This document shows positions 1 through 10,631 of a DNA stretch of 64,000 nucleotides, one piece after another. The notes under the pieces are model-generated. The model searched no databases. It had not been told where the DNA came from and was given only the letters and a program-made list of their open reading frames with translations. This DNA comes from Cheiracanthium punctorium (Eukaryota > Arthropoda > Arachnida > Araneae > Cheiracanthiidae), in NCBI GenBank assembly GCA_038373885.1, contig JAWZYV010017494.1:62001-126000 (forward strand), written 5' to 3'. Numbering within the stretch: the first letter of the stretch is position 1; each line of letters opens with the position of its first letter. The translations under genes and the position numbers were made by a program.

Positions 1-351
1 AAAGTTAACCTTTTGGTTAAACTTTTTTCTCAATAGTGTCTTTTCCTCACTTTTTTTCCCCTTAGAACTATGCCACTAATGGAGGATTGATCATTGCAGA
101 GTCTAAAAGGCGGAGATTCCTATTCTGTGGGCAGTGGTATTATCCGACTGGGATTTTTGAATGCCCTACGGTGATAAATCTCTAGTTCAGTTCAGCGTAT
201 TTAAGTAGTATTTTGTCTCAGCTGGATAAAGGAGGGTGGGGGGGGGGGAATTCTTTAGATTATGCTTAATTGAATAAATGAGCTCCTAGCAGTCCTTAGT
301 ATCCAGAGCTCCCAAATAGTAAATTGGTACTCTTTCATTTTGGAGCAGCTT

Positions 352-383
<32 letters not shown>

Positions 384-1243
384 CTTTTTTTTTTAAATTA
401 GTGATATTTAATTTGAAAATTCGTAGTCCTCCCTAATATTTGTGACAAACGTTTCCAGCAGATGGCGCTAAAATTCTGCGTTTCCCTCTAACATTTCGTT
501 TGTATGGTAATGCAATATAGTTTTATCCCAGGATGCTTTAGAGTTTTTCTCTCAGCTTTGAATGAAATTTGATAACTTTTATTTTTACTCTTTATAAATA
601 TTTTCAATTCGGTTTCCGTTTTCTCTTTTAATAAGCCTTTGTTATGTGAGATTTTATCTCCTGGCCTCATTTACATTTCTTCTGGAAATGGTTTCGCTTG
701 GATCGAAGAAATAAGTAAATAAATAAATAAATTTTATTTTATCTGTGGTAGTATCACACAGGAGAAGAATATTTTAAATGTATCAGCAACTATACTGAGC
801 AAGTTTATACAATAGCTAATTTGGTTTTTTAAAAATAAAGCGTGGTAGAAATTGAGTTTTTAAAAACATTTTGTAACAAAGTTAAAAATGATTATGATTT
901 AGGCTTGTTTGACCTTCTATGAGGCGGATGTAGGAGAGGGGCTAAATGGATTCAGCACCCCCTGCCCCTGAAAGAAAAACATTCCTTACAAGTAACATTT
1001 TGCTTCATTGTACTCGTTGTTCATAAAATCAAAGGAGCTTTTGTATACATTAGCCCCTCCCCCTCCCCCAAAAGTGCAAAGCTTTGCGTTAACACTTTGG
1101 TTTATTTTATATTTTATTTAGGTCAAATACGCTTTATTAAACTTAGCCCGTCCCCCCCCTTAAAAAAAAAAAAAAAGAATTCTTGCATCCACCACAGGTC
1201 TTTCTTTGTGAGCTCTAATTCCAGTAGTCATTTTTCTGTTGCT
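1..1243. other. Gene-free AT-rich stretch
   Basis: No credible coding frame is seen on either strand. It contains a short G run near 239-248, a T tract at 354-394 interrupted by one C, and an AAAT microsatellite at about 714-733. Poly-C and poly-A runs lie near 1,140-1,176. I recognise no transposon ends here. Confidence 0.6.
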
Positions 1244-1494
1244 ACGAATTTCATAGATGCCGACCGAGTTGTATGGTGGGTAAAGCACCGTACTTCGGTT
1301 TCGGGTTCAACTCCCGGCGGCCGGGGTTCGATCCCCGACTGGGCGTGGTTGTCTTATGTGTCCGTCCCTTCATAGGGGGTAACGTGACCGCCCATTGGGT
1401 GTCCCCATAATAAAATGGCCACACCTTCGGGTAGTTATGGCAAAGGCTTGTGGCCAGTGCCTGCCCATTAGAAAAAAAAACGAATTTCATAGAT
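1244..1494 (+). mobile_element. SINE family A, full copy with 15-bp target duplication
   Basis: A 221-bp tRNA-derived retroposon (1,259-1,479). The head carries an A-box-like segment near 1,272-1,286 and a B box GGTTCGATCC at 1,325-1,334. The non-tRNA body contains GTCCGTCCCTTCATAGGGG and CCATAATAAAATGG. The tail contains GTGCCTGCCCATTAG and a short A run. The duplication ACGAATTTCATAGAT flanks it exactly (1,244-1,258 and 1,480-1,494), which proves retroposition. The same body occurs at 42,106-42,322, and shortened copies lie near 49.9 and 51.5 kb. Such elements are transcribed by Pol III and moved by a LINE; no LINE partner is visible here. Confidence 0.9.
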
Positions 1495-2482
1495 TTAGTT
1501 TCTAATTCCTGTAGAAAATGGTGCATGCATAAATTTATAGTGTTTTTAGAGAAGCACAAAAGAAAGCAAAAAAGTAATTCGAATGCAACACGGGTGATGG
1601 ATAATCGATGTGTATTTTATAAATGATTATCTGTTTTAAACAAAATAGAATTAAGTATACATCATTTGATTCCAATATTTTGTTCATTCATTATTACAAG
1701 CTTCATTTTATCTAAAAGAGAAAAGAAAGAATTAGGCATTTTTAACTGTTCGAGAGCCACTTGTCTATTGGCTGGACACAACGTAATCAAAACCGTACTT
1801 AGAACATTTTTCGGTTGAGATGGTTTACTACCTTGATCATAATTGGGCAGCTTCCATCAAGTTGTAAAAACTAAAAGAAAGTATTGAATTACGATTCAAA
1901 TGATATGTGGGCATTTTAAACGTCACTCCTATGAAGCGAAGGACGAATTAACAAGGAAGCCAAAGTCAGGATTCGAACCCGATCCCATAATCACACAGTG
2001 AGCTAACCGACATATAATGAGGGGAGGAGGAGGCAAATTGACATTAAAATTTTACATGAAACCTTTAGTATTACAAAAGTGGGGAAAAACATACGGAAAA
2101 GTATACTTAATTGTTCAGTGAGAATTGGAGTCTGCTGCAACCTCTAAATCAGCGGTTCCTAACTGGTGTGCGTGTATGTGTGTGTGGGGGGGGGCGAGAA
2201 AAACAGGCAGAGAGCAAGTCACAACTCACCCACGAGGAATTTTTTTCCATACAAAATGTACATTCTTCACTCCCTTATCACACACTCGTATACATATATG
2301 TGAGTTGCAGTAGTAGTAACTCCCTCCAAGAAAAATTTCTAGCTACACCACTGAGGGAGGGTAAGTGTGGAATAGAACGCAAGTGGACTCTCTAGTTTTC
2401 ATGGAAACCAAGAAAAATAAAATTTACTCGTAAGTGAACATCATATGAAACTGACGTGGATTTTCACAAAAACTTTTTTCCC
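1495..2482. other. Gene-free stretch with a G-rich patch
   Basis: No supported gene. Apart from the tRNA-like fragment listed separately, there is a GT-rich and G-rich patch near 2,167-2,200. A sequence near 2,340-2,353 resembles an inverted hAT tip (reverse complement CAGTGGTGTAGCTAG), but no partner end was found. Confidence 0.5.
1955..2016 (-). repeat. tRNA-derived fragment (SINE head or decayed tRNA)
   Basis: Read on the minus strand, it has an A-box-like GGTTAGCTCAC (near 2,000-2,010) and a B box GGTTCGAATCC at 1,969-1,979. Their spacing is close to that of a tRNA. I see no acceptor stem pairing, so it is not a functional tRNA gene. It is probably a detached SINE head. Confidence 0.5.
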
Positions 2483-2968
2483 TTAAGCGTTTGAGGCACA
2501 ACCCTTTCCCAATGTTGAAAAAAGGGCAGGCTTTGCCATCGCTCGACTTAACTACCAGCAAGATGACGGACGATCGAAACGTTCATCGCGTGCCACAGAT
2601 CTAGAGACCCTTTTTTTGACAACCAAAAAAGGGTCTCTAGATCTGTGGCACGCGATGAAAGTTTCGATCGTCCGCCATCTTGCTGGTAGTTAAGTCGAGC
2701 GATGGCAACGCCTACCCTTTTTTCAACATTGGGCAATCTATCCAGCTGTTCTCGCGTTCTTCCATCTTTCGGCAGATGTCAGTGCTGTTAAAAATAATCG
2801 TGACTTTTTTGACGGGAAATGTAAGTGCTAAAAGTAAAGGATTCTCGTGGAGCTCTGTCACCCGCAACAATTTTTATAGAAATCAAATCTATTCTTCGTG
2901 ACTGGCAACAGTCAAAACGTCAGAGTTTGGCGTTTCCGGAGCGGACACACTGCGCGTTAAAGGGTTAA
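2483..2968 (-). mobile_element. Palindromic piggyBac-type MITE, copy 1
   Basis: A 486-bp element bounded by TTAA at 2,483-2,486 and 2,965-2,968, in the opposite orientation to copies 2 and 3. One end reads TTTGAGGCRCAACC and the other, inverted, TTAACCCTTTAACGCGCAGT. The CCCTTT tip and TTAA duplication are typical of piggyBac-type elements. Its hallmark is a near-perfect hairpin with arms at about 2,508-2,616 and 2,625-2,733 (~109 bp each) and only ~8 bp between them. No transposase is present, so it must be moved in trans. Open frames across the arms are by-products of the palindrome. Confidence 0.85.
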
Positions 2969-3019
2969 ACAAGCACATAGTTAGATGCTGTAAATTCTTT
3001 TCCCATAAGGCTTCGCGGG

Positions 3020-3085
3020 CAGCTATAAAAGACCAGCGAGGGCCGCAGGCGGTCCGCCATTCGGAAATCCCTGAGTTGGATCCTG
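3020..3085 (+). promoter_or_regulatory. TATA-box promoter-like GC-rich patch
   Basis: The motif CAGCTATAAAAGACC lies near 3,030-3,045. It is followed by a GC-rich block ending CCGCCATTCGG about 30 bp downstream, as in a TATA core promoter. The surroundings are AT-rich, so the patch stands out. It starts ~50 bp beyond the end of the palindromic MITE. No coding frame follows, so it may be part of a solo LTR or another element's promoter instead of a host promoter. Confidence 0.3.
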
Positions 3086-4781
3086 TTAAAAAAGTGATAT
3101 TAAAATATATTTCAGTCTATTACTGCTCATATTCGAACTATGTTTATTCCGTGAAACGAGGTATCGATGAAATACACAGAGTTTAGCTCGTCCTCAAAAA
3201 TGGAAGAAAGTGTTATGTAACCGATGACTAAACTAAGAAGATAACGAAAACCGGTATATTTTAACAGTTGCTATTTGGAAACCGAAAAAAGAAAAAACAT
3301 CAGAATGTTTAGCCTTAATGTAAAATTTATAAAAACTAGTTAACGAAATGGAAAGGAAAAATTAATTCAAGTATCTTCATCGTCCTTTGATATGTTTTGT
3401 TGAAACAGAACGTTAAAACTAATCCAAAGCAAATATTGCCAATAAATCAATACAATATTAAAATTTTTTAGTGGGTATTCATAGAATATAAACACTGCAA
3501 ACAAACTAATTAGAGTATTTGTATAGTTTTCAATAAAGAATAATAAATGCAGTAAATGTATTTAAACTTTGTAAATAAATAAAAGGAATAGAAGAATCGC
3601 CGCTGACAAGCAGATTCATAATTTAGACAATAGAAAATGATTCCATAGGAATTAAGATGGATGAAAAATTGCATTACTCTCAAAAATTTAACTTCAGAAA
3701 GCTGAAAACTCTATTAGAGTAGCAATAAAAAATTTGAAAACTTTTTGCTTCAAAACATGTGCTGTTTGAGACCGAAATACGAAAGCTCTTTGTGTCTCAC
3801 CGATCTAGATCAAAACAAATAAAATAGGTTTGAGGGTGATTTTGAAACTAACGCACTATAGAAGTTTCGAAATTCCTTAGAAAAAGGAGAGCAGTGTGAC
3901 AGTACAGTTCAATGAGAATAAATAGTAGCAATAGAAGAATGAGATTTCTTAAATTTTAAAAGGAGGCAATGAATTTTAGAAGAGTTTAATCAATATATCA
4001 TGGATAAAACTATTTTAAAATTTGATTTTAACAAATTTTATTCTTAAATGCGTGAATTTCATTCTTATACAAATTTTTTTTAATGATTCCAATCTCATTA
4101 AAGTGTATAAAAAATATGTTTATCTCAGTAATGTATTAAAATTTTTTCCTTCTAAAAATATGTATACTCAATGAAACAGCACAGACAAAACCTCGTTAAC
4201 TTACTCACATTACCTTAAAAAACATATAAAATTCTGTAATGAAATACTTTCCGCTATTCCTAACTGTTTTCAAACATCTAGCCTAGGATGCAACCAGGCT
4301 TATTAAACTTTCAAAACGCTGTAACCTCCTGAACATAACGTAAGCATAAAATTAGGAAACGGATTACACAGATAAGGGTGAGACAAATGCAAATTTAATT
4401 TATTAGACGCCGGTGATGCCTGCGTAGGTAATTTATTCATCCGTGGAATAAAACAATTTTAGAAAAGGAATTCTCTCGGGCCCAATTAAATGCATCAGCC
4501 AGCGATTCTTCGAGTAATTGATTTCACTTGCTTGTTGCGGAATATGATGGAAATAAATTTGCATCAAGTGCACACCTGTCCAGAAAGCAGTTCTAAAATT
4601 TTTTTGCGTTCTGCCACAATTGATTTAAAAAAGAAGACGGAGAGAGGGAAACAGAACAGAGACAGCATTATAATTTAGTTAAAGAAAACTAAAGAATAGC
4701 GTTTTTTTCAAGAAGACGTTTTTGTGAAGAACTGAAGTCGTTAAGAACCGTGCTCTATGAGAAATACGTAGGTGGTTCAAA
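3086..4781. other. Gene-free AT-rich stretch
   Basis: No coding frame, repeat end or RNA gene could be supported. The composition is uniformly AT-rich with scattered short A and T runs. Confidence 0.55.
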
Positions 4782-5119
4782 AAGTAATGTAGCAAGAACT
4801 TACGGGTACACATAATCCCTGAACAAATTAAATTCGATGTCTAGGTACAAGAGACGATCGCCGCAATCCAGTACCATTAGGTGAAGCTAGTAGTGCCGCG
4901 GTCACGTGTGGTTGGATACTGCGCTTCGGATGGAAAGTATTGGAACATCCTCTCTACATCCCGGATTTCGCTCCCAGTGATTTGCATCTCTTTGGGTCGT
5001 TGAAGAAGGACCTAGAAGGACTTCATTTCCAAACTGATGTCGCAGTCCAAGGCCCTGATTTATTCAATGCCGGTTTCGACAGATTAGTCTACAACTGGAA
5101 CAAACGCTTTGACAGTTGA
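4782..5119 (+). pseudogene. mariner-like transposase, C-terminal remnant
   Basis: The readable frame runs from 4,931 to the TGA at 5,117-5,119 (62 codons). It begins WKVLEHPLYIPDFAPSDLHL, the mariner signature around the third catalytic aspartate (the D of PSD), followed by the SLKKDLEGLHF block and a tail with NKRF. Upstream, near 4,772-4,792, the sequence GGTTCAAAAAGTAATG looks like a mariner terminal repeat. The N-terminal helix-turn-helix half and the first two catalytic aspartates are missing, so this is a deleted relic. The last ~60 codons are uninterrupted, so decay is moderate. Confidence 0.75.
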
Positions 5120-5513
5120 AAAATAATCTGTACCAATTATTCCTGTGTTATACCAAATACCTGTGTATTTATTATATTCGTGTGTCTCTTGGATTTCGTG
5201 AACTATCCTCGTAAATATGTAAATGAGAATATAGCTTTTGAGAAGTTTAAAAACTAAGTTTTGTAAGCCTGAGAAAATTATTCAGAATATCTTTATTTAA
5301 GTTACATTTCATAATCTTAAATCTGAACGGAAAGTGAACATTATTTTAAATAGCACGACTACTACGACACTTTTTTTTTTTGCTTAATTAACAGAGCCAT
5401 TTGCTATAGTAAAAATTGCAAATTTCTTTCTTCAGTGGACAAAAAAAAAAAAAAAGAAAAAAAGAATTTAATTTACCAATTGAATGTCTGTGATACAAGC
5501 AAACTACATACCA
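5120..5513. other. Short gene-free stretch
   Basis: AT-rich DNA with a T run near 5,371-5,381 and an A-rich run near 5,443-5,464. Nothing else is recognised. Confidence 0.5.
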
Positions 5514-6667
5514 TCTATATAAATAAAATTAGACTTTTGTCTGTACATTTCTTGGAATTAAAAAATTTTGCGATTTCTATCCGTTTCAAGCACCTGGGAA
5601 TCCGGTGCGATCCTCAAAAAAAAGTTTGTCTGTCTGTCGTTCTGTCATTCTGTCCGTGACGCTTTTTTTGTTTAAGCATCACGTAAAAACGACTGAAGCG
5701 AATGATATGAAATTTGGTGTCATGATAGGTGGTTACTCAACTTAAAACTAAGGCGTCAAGTTTTAAAAAATCTTGATTAGATTTTGAGATTTTGCGAATA
5801 TTGTTTCAAACTGCGTAAATTTGTGTTCGCACATCACGTAATAACTGCAAAGGTGAAAAAATGATATTTGGTGAAATGATAGGTGGTCACTCCCCTTAAA
5901 CTATAAGCATCTAATTAAAAAAAATCGATCAGATTTCGAGATTTTGCGAAAATCGTTTAAAACTGAGTGAATCTTTGTTCACGCATTACGTAATAAGGAC
6001 TAAAGCGAATAATATGAAATTTGGTCACATGATAGATGGTTGCTCAACATAAACTATAGGTGTCCAATTTTTTAAACATTTTTATTAGGTTTTGAGATTT
6101 TGTGAAAATTCTCTCAAAATACGTTTATATTTCTTCAAGCATCACTTAATAACGACTAATACGAATGATACGAAATTCGGTGATATGAAAGGTAGTTGCT
6201 AATCTTAATTTATAGGCGTTAAATTTTAAAAATATTTTGATTACATTTTGAGATTTTGTGAAAATCGTTTTAAAATGCTGAAATTTTGTTCCAGCATCAC
6301 GAAATAAAGACTGCAGGGAATGAAACGAAATTGGGTGACATGATAGGTTGTCACTCAACTTAAATTCTAGGCTTCCAATTTTTCAAAAATATTGATTAGA
6401 TTTTGAGATTTTGCCAAAATTATTTCAATATCCGTAAATATTCGTTCGCGCACCACATAATTACGATTAAAGCGAATGAAATGATATTACTTTGTTACTG
6501 TCTAACCAGTAATATTTTCACAATACATAAAAATTATAACTTCGTTTTCTTTACATTTGGTAACATACTACATCCATTCTGTGTACTCCTATAATGCTGA
6601 CGAAAGTTCTTGCTTTTTGGAAATTTGCATTCAGTACTAACCCGTCAAAGACGGGTACTTCAGCTAG
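5514..6667 (+). mobile_element. Non-autonomous Helitron with six internal repeats
   Basis: The 5' end starts TCTATATAAATAAAATTAG directly after an A. The 3' end is CTAG (6,664-6,667) followed by T. Just upstream is a hairpin ACCCGT/ACGGGT (stem 6,640-6,645 and 6,651-6,656). These are the hallmarks of Helitron ends: 5' TC, 3' hairpin then CTRR, insertion between A and T, and no duplication. The interior has six diverged copies of a unit containing CATCACGTAATAACGACT, at about 5,677, 5,832, 5,984, 6,140, 6,295 and 6,451 (spacing 152-156 bp). No Rep/helicase coding is present. Confidence 0.75.
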
Positions 6668-7181
6668 TTGTAGATAGAAACAAAATATTTTGTTGTTTAA
6701 ATAAAACGTTTCTATGAATGTAAATAGCATATGAAAATTTCAGAAAAATATGTTAACTATAGAGTGCTTAACCCTTGTATGTTTAGTAAAAATAACTTTT
6801 GAAAAGTTTAATAAATGCATTTTGTATTACTCAAACATATTTACAATATCTCTATATTACTTGTACTGTATAGTTCTAAACCTACAACCAGGGGTTAAAA
6901 TGTTTAAACATCACCTGAAGAATTTTTTTATTATTATTAATAGTAATAATAAAAACTATTCAATTAAGAATAGCAAATTATTTTGTTCAGTGGAAAAATA
7001 AAAAGGACTTAACTATTTTTTTTCAATCCAAGCAAACTATTATATTAAAGTTGTGCAACAAAATATTTGGATGTTTAAGCAAAACGTTTCTCTGAACATA
7101 TACTGTGCGTGTCCGCTAAAGACCGCTGTCACCCCAATGATTTCTGAATGGTAAGAGCTATACTCAAAAAAAGCGAGGTCT
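6668..7181. other. Gene-free AT-rich stretch
   Basis: No feature is supported. TTAACCC near 6,769 and GGGTTAA near 6,893 face each other about 120 bp apart but share too little sequence to call an element. Confidence 0.45.
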
Positions 7182-7788
7182 AAGTATAGTACAGTTGCCA
7201 TGTGCTACGCAAAGAAACCTCTTACAGCGCCACCTGTAGGCTAAATTCGGAGTTATCGTTTTTATCTCACAAATGATCCGAGAAGCGCGAAAAAAGACAA
7301 TTGCAAAGTTTTTCAGGATCATTGATTTAGTAAGAAAAGTCACTTTAATTTGCTCGTTCATTCGCATAATAATGCTACTGATGGAAGGCATAAAACGCAC
7401 GTGTGTTGGGTTAAATTTTTCAAAACTGTATACTTACCTGACATTAAGTTCACTTATCCTTCATGCTAAAAGTGTTTTCCTCCAGCAACAATACGTATCT
7501 GGACGCTAGTCTGAAATTCCGGCTGGAAGTTGTACAAAATGGCTGGTGACACGCTGGCAAAAGCATCAGTATAGTACGTTTTTAAGCCTACGACTTCAAC
7601 TTTTAACGTTAACGTGCTAAAGATGCCTTTTCTAAATAAATCGGTGATGCTGAAAACTTCGTAACTGAATTTTTCACCCGTACCTCGTACCATTTTTGAC
7701 ATAAGAGCGCTAGCTCCAAATGTAGCCGCCAGGTGACGCTGTAAGTTTTTTTCTTGCATAACGCATAGCAACTTTACTAGTATAGATA
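7182..7788. mobile_element. MITE with ~70-bp terminal inverted repeats
   Basis: The left end (from about 7,184) reads TATAGTACAGTTGCCATGTG and runs into CTTACAGCGCCACCTG. The inverted right end gives TATACTAGTAAAGTTGCTAT and CTTACAGCGTCACCTG. The two ends match over about 70 bp with small gaps. The TATA-like tips suit a Tc1/mariner-type element with a TA target. The interior has no transposase. The open frames of 78-101 codons inside resemble nothing known to me. Confidence 0.65.
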
Positions 7789-7956
7789 CCCCTTTTATGA
7801 CTATAGATCTTTTCGTTCCGAAATATGGGGGAGTACGAGGTTATTCCCGAGTTATGTGACAGGTTATCTGCAAAAGAAATCAAGCACTATATTTTTAGCA
7901 TAATTTTTCGAGATGAAATCGAATGCAAAGAAAGCACATGTATGCAAATTTAGCTA

Positions 7957-8297
7957 GGGTGGTGCGAAAAACAATTTTTTTTTGAAATTTGAAACGTCAC
8001 CATGTGCAATACTTGCGATTTTGATAGTAAAATTAAACCCTGAAATTTGGATGAAATTGTTTAATATCTTAGGCCTCCTCAAGATCCACGAATTTTGGAA
8101 ACTAAAGGAAAAAATGCTTTAAAATCAACTACTCTGTTCATTAAAAAAATAATAAAAATATGAAATGTCACCAGGTTATTTCTTTGCACTTTTGAGTATA
8201 TAAACATTTGTAAAAAGCTAGCCGATGTAAAATTAATTCTTAGGCCTCCCCAAATCCCTTAAAGTTTGTCATTTTTAATTCAAAAATAGTTCGATAA
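7957..8297. repeat. Left terminal inverted repeat of the 7,957-10,629 element
   Basis: Pairs with 10,287-10,629. Shared landmarks include GAAACGTCACCATGTGCAAT or close to it, AACCCTGAAATTTGGATGAA, CACCAGGTTATTTCTTTGCA (partner slightly diverged) and AAAAAGCTAGCCGATGTAAA. The match fades near 8,290-8,300. Confidence 0.8.
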
Positions 8298-8529
8298 ATT
8301 GGATAAACAAATTCGTCTACATCCACTTCATTACCAGCATGAGCTTGATATTAACAAATTTCACCCTCTCACATGCTTTTTGTAAACCTGGTTTTTAGCT
8401 TGCATTATACTTTTAATTATTACTTCCCCCTACCTCCCCATTCTATCCCAGAAAGATCCTGATTTCATTCCACAGCGTTCTCAGCTGATTTTGAAACCTA
8501 AGTCTCAAATAAAATTATCTGTGTTTTCG

Positions 8530-10270
8530 AGAAAGTGTGATACGTGAAGCGTCAGTGATCGAGCTGTAGCTGATCTTGTGTCAGCTTTGCTTCTTGATGT
8601 AAGTGAACGTGTACAAGAACAGACGAAAGATAACAGTACACCTGTTATTGATCGGTATAAAATTCGGCGAGAAAGGATACAGACACGTCAAGCAATTCAA
8701 GATGAGGTAATACGTCTGGTCAAAAAGGGCGGATTAAAGGGGGTTCTGATGGAGGGGGTGACCCCCCCCCCCCGAGAAAAAAGAAATTAATGTAAAAGAT
8801 CCTACTTTACTTCCATAAAATGGATGTATATGTCAATATTCTAACTGCCAATACCGACAAACTAACCGCACCCCCCCCCCCCCGGCAAACTTACATTAAT
8901 CCGCCACTGTCTGGTCACAAGTTCATAGCTTCTTTTTTGATGGAAGAAGGGATGAAACTCTTACAAGTACGAAAATGGATGATAGCAAGTGGCATAAGAG
9001 AAAATTATGGGAGGAGCATATTACACTAGTACTAGTTGAAGAACCCGGTTCTGTTTATTTGGTACATTTTGCACCGAAGAGTAAGAGTTCAAAGGACATT
9101 TCCGGTGTTATCTTCAGCTTATTAAATGAAGAAGTTTTTGATTTAACAGAAGTAGCCTTTACTGGAAGTGATAGGGAAGTGACTCATACCGCTGTGTAAA
9201 TACACGAGTAATTAGACGGCTTGAAGAAAAGCTCAATTCTCCTGTGCAGTGGACAAATATGTCAATTTCATTTTCACAAAATGCCTTTATGCCACATTAC
9301 AGAAGCATTCAACGGGAAAACATCAAGACCAAGCGCATTCAGTGGATTGATTGGCAAATCCCTGAAGACGTGCACTAACCTTCCTATCATTAAGCTCCAG
9401 GAAAGTGAATTTTCGTTTGAGTCCGATATTGACTTTGGAGATCTCAGCACGGATCAACGTTGTTTTTGGGTAATTTGTAAGGCTGTTTCCTCTGGTTATT
9501 GCCCACAAGATCTAGCAAATAGAGACCCTGGAAAACTTTCTCATTCCTGCTGGCTATCGTAAGCAAATCACCTTTTGCGTTTGCATTTTGGAACATCTTA
9601 TCCAGCACCACAACTTACTGTATTATCCACATTCGTAATGAAAGTATACGCTCCAACATGGTTCAGAATCAAGTGTAACAGTGCCTTTCAGGATGGCCGA
9701 AAGAATTTGCAATATTTTATATCTCAGATTTCAGTATCTCCCAGATAATTTAAAGGGTATAATAAAAAACTTTGTTCAAAACAACGCGTATTTTGCTCAT
9801 GCATAAAATGTACTCATTGCAATGTTATTCGACGACAGAATGTCCATCAGCTTGCCACTCAGCGTATCATAAAGGCCAGAAAATCTTTGGAACAAACAAT
9901 GAGCATTAGAAGGTTTCAGATTCCAAAGGTGAATTTCGAAAGCAATGACTATATTGACCTTATCCATTGGCAAGAATGTGTTGTGACTGAGCCTCCCATC
10001 ACGAAGAAATGAACAAATAGTGTGTTACAGGAGTTACTGAAATCGGATAAACATACAAGTTCTTACGATACATTTCTGAAAGTAACCTGCCATTCCCAAG
10101 CAATTGAGAGGATGATTAGGATTGTAACAGAATCTGCTCTTCATGTGTGTGGCTTCCATGCAAGAGATAGATGCATCACAGCAAAAACATTCGATAGGAA
10201 GCTAATGCAATGTTTTGAAAAAAAGTCTGATATCCGAGTGAAACAACCTGCTCCCTACATGAGAAGGTAA
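8530..10270 (+). pseudogene. Decayed transposon gene, unassigned conserved family
   Basis: The coding sequence is spread over several frames. A first block (8,548-8,722) contains DRAVADLVSALLLDVSERVQ and IDRYKIRRERIQTRQAIQDE. A hAT MITE interrupts it. A second block (8,975-9,196) contains LVLVEEPGSVYLVHFAPKSK and is followed by an in-frame stop. After a frame change, 9,245-9,562 contains TEAFNGKTSRPSAFSGLIGK, DLSTDQRCFWVICKAVSSGY and DLANRDPGKLSH. Further on are VMKVYAPTWFRIKC (about 9,640-9,680), NDYIDLIHWQECVVTEPP (about 9,943-9,996) and a last open block at 10,022-10,270 ending at a stop. It sits exactly between long inverted repeats, so it is most likely the element's transposase. I see no catalytic triad I can assign. 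The numerous frameshifts and stops show it is dead. Confidence 0.6.
8723..8909. mobile_element. hAT-type MITE inside the decayed gene
   Basis: An ~187-bp insertion flanked by the perfect 8-bp duplication TCTGGTCA (8,715-8,722 and 8,910-8,917). The right tip, inverted, is CAGTGGCGGATTAATG; the left tip is a decayed GGGCGGATTAA. Long C runs lie near 8,762-8,772 and 8,870-8,883. The copy at 50,669-50,841 shares the interior, including AGAAATTAATGTAAAAGATC. The 8-bp duplication and CAGTGGCGGA tip identify a hAT-type element. Confidence 0.85.
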
Positions 10271-10286
10271 AACTAGGATCGTCTCT

Positions 10287-10629
10287 ATTTACATATCTTT
10301 GCGTACCATTTTCAGTGAAAAACGCTCAACTTCAAGGAATTCGGGGAAGCCTAAGAATTAATTTTACATCGGCTAGCTTTTTACAAATGTTTATATACTC
10401 AAAAGTGCAAATAAATAACCTGGTGACATTTCATTATTTTTTTTAATGAAAAGTGCAATTGATTTTAAAGCCTTTTTCCCTATAATTTCCTAAATTCGTG
10501 GATCTTGAGGAGCCTAAGATATTAAACAATTTCATCCAAATTTCAGGGTTTAATTTTACTATCAAAATCGCAACTATTGCACATGGTGACGTTTCAAATT
10601 AAAAAAAAAAAATGTTTTTCGCACCACCC
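10287..10629. repeat. Right terminal inverted repeat of the 7,957-10,629 element
   Basis: Inverse of 7,957-8,297, with the last recognisable pairing near 10,290 just after the decayed gene. It ends at the tip CGCACCACCC, followed by TA. Confidence 0.8.
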
Positions 10630-10631
10630 TA

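Larger units (their letters stand above)
7957..10629 (+). mobile_element. 2.67-kb DNA transposon with ~340-bp inverted repeats, superfamily not recognised
   Basis: The ends read GGGTGGTGCGAAAAACA at 7,957 and its inverse at 10,629. Both are flanked by TA (7,955-7,956 and 10,630-10,631), possibly a 2-bp target duplication. The terminal inverted repeats extend inward about 340 bp (7,957-8,297 and 10,287-10,629) with modest divergence. Between them lies one decayed gene on the plus strand (8,530-10,270). A hAT MITE has inserted at 8,723-8,909. The layout is that of a formerly autonomous element now dead. I recall similar proteins as unannotated repeats in animal genomes but cannot name the superfamily. 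Confidence 0.75.

Noticed and set aside
2152..2365. hAT-like element between CAGCGGTTCCTAACTGG and inverted CAGTGGTGTAGCTAG
   Set aside because: The two tips do not match each other and no 8-bp duplication flanks them.
2680..2901. 73-codon frame, similar to a frame at 18,188-18,406, as a conserved small protein
   Set aside because: The similarity is explained by the shared palindromic MITE. Frames occur on both arms as mirror images and shift between copies.
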